Positions 5,536 through 6,049 of a stretch of 6,049 bases of DNA are shown here, in pieces (position 1 is the stretch's first letter; every line of letters starts with the position of its first letter). A program made the position numbers and the translations under genes. Origin of the DNA: Minisyncoccota bacterium (lineage in GTDB: Bacteria; Patescibacteriota; Minisyncoccia; Minisyncoccales; UBA5738); assembly GCA_025453415.1 (NCBI GenBank), contig JALOQL010000078.1, positions 1-6,049 of the forward strand. Reading direction: 5' to 3'. Under the pieces are notes generated by a model. It was not told the origin of the DNA. It was given only the letters and a program-made list of their open reading frames with translations, and did not search any database.

Positions 5536-5640
5536 CGTTGAAACATAAAATTTCAAATATGTTTTGCGTCGCGTAAAGCGCGTGAATCCCAATTACGCGC
5601 CCCGCGACAGCAACGTGAGATTTTCAGTAGAAAATCTTTT
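5536..5640 (+). ncRNA. Candidate structured leader or small RNA upstream of tRNA-Gln
   Basis: After the promoter come three stem-loops. H1 is AAACATA/TATGTTT (5541-5564). H2 is GTCGCG/CGCGAC enclosing GCGCGT/ACGCGC (5568-5608). H3 is AGATTTTC/GAAAATCT (5618-5637) followed by TTT. H3 with its U run resembles a terminator, so a free RNA of about 105 nt is possible; otherwise this is the tRNA-Gln 5' leader. It matches no RNA family I recognise (not M-box, SRP, 6S or tmRNA). Confidence 0.3.
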
Positions 5641-5647
5641 ACGTTGC
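5610..5647 (+). terminator. Hairpin H3, terminator-like, overlapping the tRNA-Gln 5' end
   Basis: The outer stem GCAACGT (5610-5616) pairs with ACGTTGC (5641-5647). The inner stem AGATTTTC (5618-5625) pairs with GAAAATCT (5630-5637) around AGTA. CTTTT follows the inner stem. The last three bases of the outer stem are the first three of tRNA-Gln. Confidence 0.5.
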
Positions 5648-5715
5648 GGGATCGTCTAACGGTAGGACAACGGACTCTGAATCCGTTTATCTTGGTTCGA
5701 ATCCAAGTCCCGCAG
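5645..5715 (+). tRNA. tRNA-Gln (anticodon CTG)
   Basis: A complete cloverleaf of 71 nt. The acceptor stem is TGCGGGA/TCCCGCA, the D stem GTCT/GGAC with loop AACGGTA, and the anticodon stem ACGGA/TCCGT with loop CTCTGAA. Anticodon CTG is at 5677-5679 and reads CAG. The T stem is CTTGG/CCAAG with loop TTCGAAT. U1-A72 and G73 are the classic glutamine identity elements. CCA is not encoded; the bases after G73 are CAC. Both ends are shared with flanking hairpins, at 5645-5647 and at G5715. C34 restricts it to CAG, so a TTG isoacceptor should exist elsewhere. Confidence 0.95.
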
Positions 5716-5773
5716 CACCGTAAAGCAAACAAAAATAGCCTCATTTTAAGGCTATTTTTGTTTGCCACGGTGC
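5715..5773 (+). terminator. Long hairpin terminator of tRNA-Gln
   Basis: GCAAACAAAAATAGCC (5725-5740) is an exact 16-bp complement of GGCTATTTTTGTTTGC (5750-5765) around a 9-base loop. GCACCG (5715-5720) and CGGTGC (5768-5773) extend the stem across a small internal loop. The oligo-A/oligo-T arms suit termination in both directions. The outer arm begins at the tRNA discriminator base. Confidence 0.8.
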
Positions 5774-5870
5774 CGCGTGATGAAAAAACTTTAGTTTTTT
5801 CATTTTACGCGGCCGTATTTTTTAGTTCACGCGGCCACGTGGCCGAGCGGAGCGAGTGCTTTACGTGGCG
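5773..5870 (+). repeat. Further stem-loops before the GIY-YIG gene
   Basis: CCGCGT (5773-5778) pairs with ACGCGG (5807-5812), enclosing TGAAAAAAC/GTTTTTTCA (5781-5802) around TTTA; T6 follows at 5818-5823, so this is another possible terminator. ACGCGGCC occurs at 5807-5814 and again at 5829-5836. GGCCACGTGGCC (5833-5844) is a perfect 12-bp palindrome, and ACGTGGC recurs at 5863-5869. I see no gene between 5716 and 5896. Confidence 0.65.
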
Positions 5871-5882
5871 TACCCGGATTTG

Positions 5883-5888
5883 TATAAT
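5883..5888 (+). promoter_or_regulatory. -10 box of the GIY-YIG gene
   Basis: A perfect TATAAT ends 8 bases before ATG 5897. The -35 region is weak (TTTACG at 5860-5865, 17-bp spacing). Transcription would start at about 5895-5897, so the mRNA may be leaderless. Confidence 0.5.
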
Positions 5889-5896
5889 TGGTTAAT

Positions 5897-6049
5897 ATGT
5901 ATTGGGTCTATATTCTCGAAAACATCAATGAGAAACCCTGGTATATCGGCTATACCTCGGATTTGGAGCGAAGAATCAAAGAACACCAGGAAGGGAGCGG
6001 CGCGCGTACCACAAGAATCAAAAAAGACTGGCATCTTATTTATTGCGAA
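5897..6049 (+). CDS. GIY-YIG nuclease-family protein, 3'-truncated
   Basis: Fifty-one codons are visible before the window ends. The protein opens with MYWVYIL and then WYIGYT, matching the two halves of the GIY-YIG motif (here VYI and YIG). SDLERRIKEH follows, with the conserved Arg of the family, and GARTTR comes after. This pattern is that of small stand-alone members (about 80-100 residues, UPF0213/YhbQ-like). They are often mis-annotated as excinuclease UvrC because UvrC carries the same domain. The catalytic glutamate expected further on lies outside the window. Activity on DNA is inferred from the family; the cellular role of these small members is poorly known. No Shine-Dalgarno site is present, consistent with a leaderless mRNA. 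The nearby hairpin-rich DNA may or may not be related to it. Confidence 0.88.
   Translation, partial: MYWVYILENINEKPWYIGYTSDLERRIKEHQEGSGARTTRIKKDWHLIYCE

Noticed and set aside
5553..5895. Small reading frames across tRNA-Gln on both strands
   Set aside because: They run through the tRNA and its hairpins; the protein strings are the usual artefact of translating a tRNA gene.

Overview
This window most likely comes from a bacterium of the Candidate Phyla Radiation (Patescibacteria, Parcubacteria-like). That is an inference from several weak signs. Shine-Dalgarno sites are mostly poor. Neither tRNA encodes its CCA end. There is a small stand-alone GIY-YIG protein, and the AT-rich gaps carry short-period repeats. 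UGA is a true stop here: mgtE ends in TGA, and prfB encodes release factor 2 with an in-frame TGA shift site. This excludes the UGA=Gly codes of Gracilibacteria and Absconditabacteria.

Layout, all on the plus strand. 1-619 is the 3' part of an unrecognised coiled-coil-containing gene. 641-713 is tRNA-Thr(CGT), followed by a second, partial copy of its own 3' end (748-790) and terminator-like hairpins (804-845). 887-2125 is mgtE, a magnesium channel/transporter, with a promoter at 827-855. 2206-2475 is a small orphan protein with its own promoter, a strong ribosome binding site and its own terminator. 2585-3650 is prfB, interrupted by a CTTTGAC programmed +1 frameshift site. 3803-4501 is ftsE and 4604-5512 is ftsX. 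5645-5715 is tRNA-Gln(CTG), set among a dense series of stem-loops (about 5538-5870). 5897 to the window end is the start of a GIY-YIG nuclease-family gene.

The functional core is prfB-ftsE-ftsX. RF2 ends translation at UGA/UAA and controls its own level through the frameshift. FtsE (ATPase) and FtsX (membrane subunit) form the divisome-linked ABC complex that usually controls cell-wall hydrolases. MgtE handles Mg2+ uptake.

I see no wholly new multi-gene system. The less ordinary material is non-coding. A hairpin sits where the Shine-Dalgarno stimulator of the prfB frameshift normally lies. Inverted arrays of 7-base repeats fill the gaps before ftsE and between ftsE and ftsX, the second running into T8 right before the ftsX start. 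A 55-bp tandem duplication covers the tRNA-Thr 3' end. Upstream of tRNA-Gln lies a promoter-driven, structured segment whose last hairpin shares bases with the tRNA.
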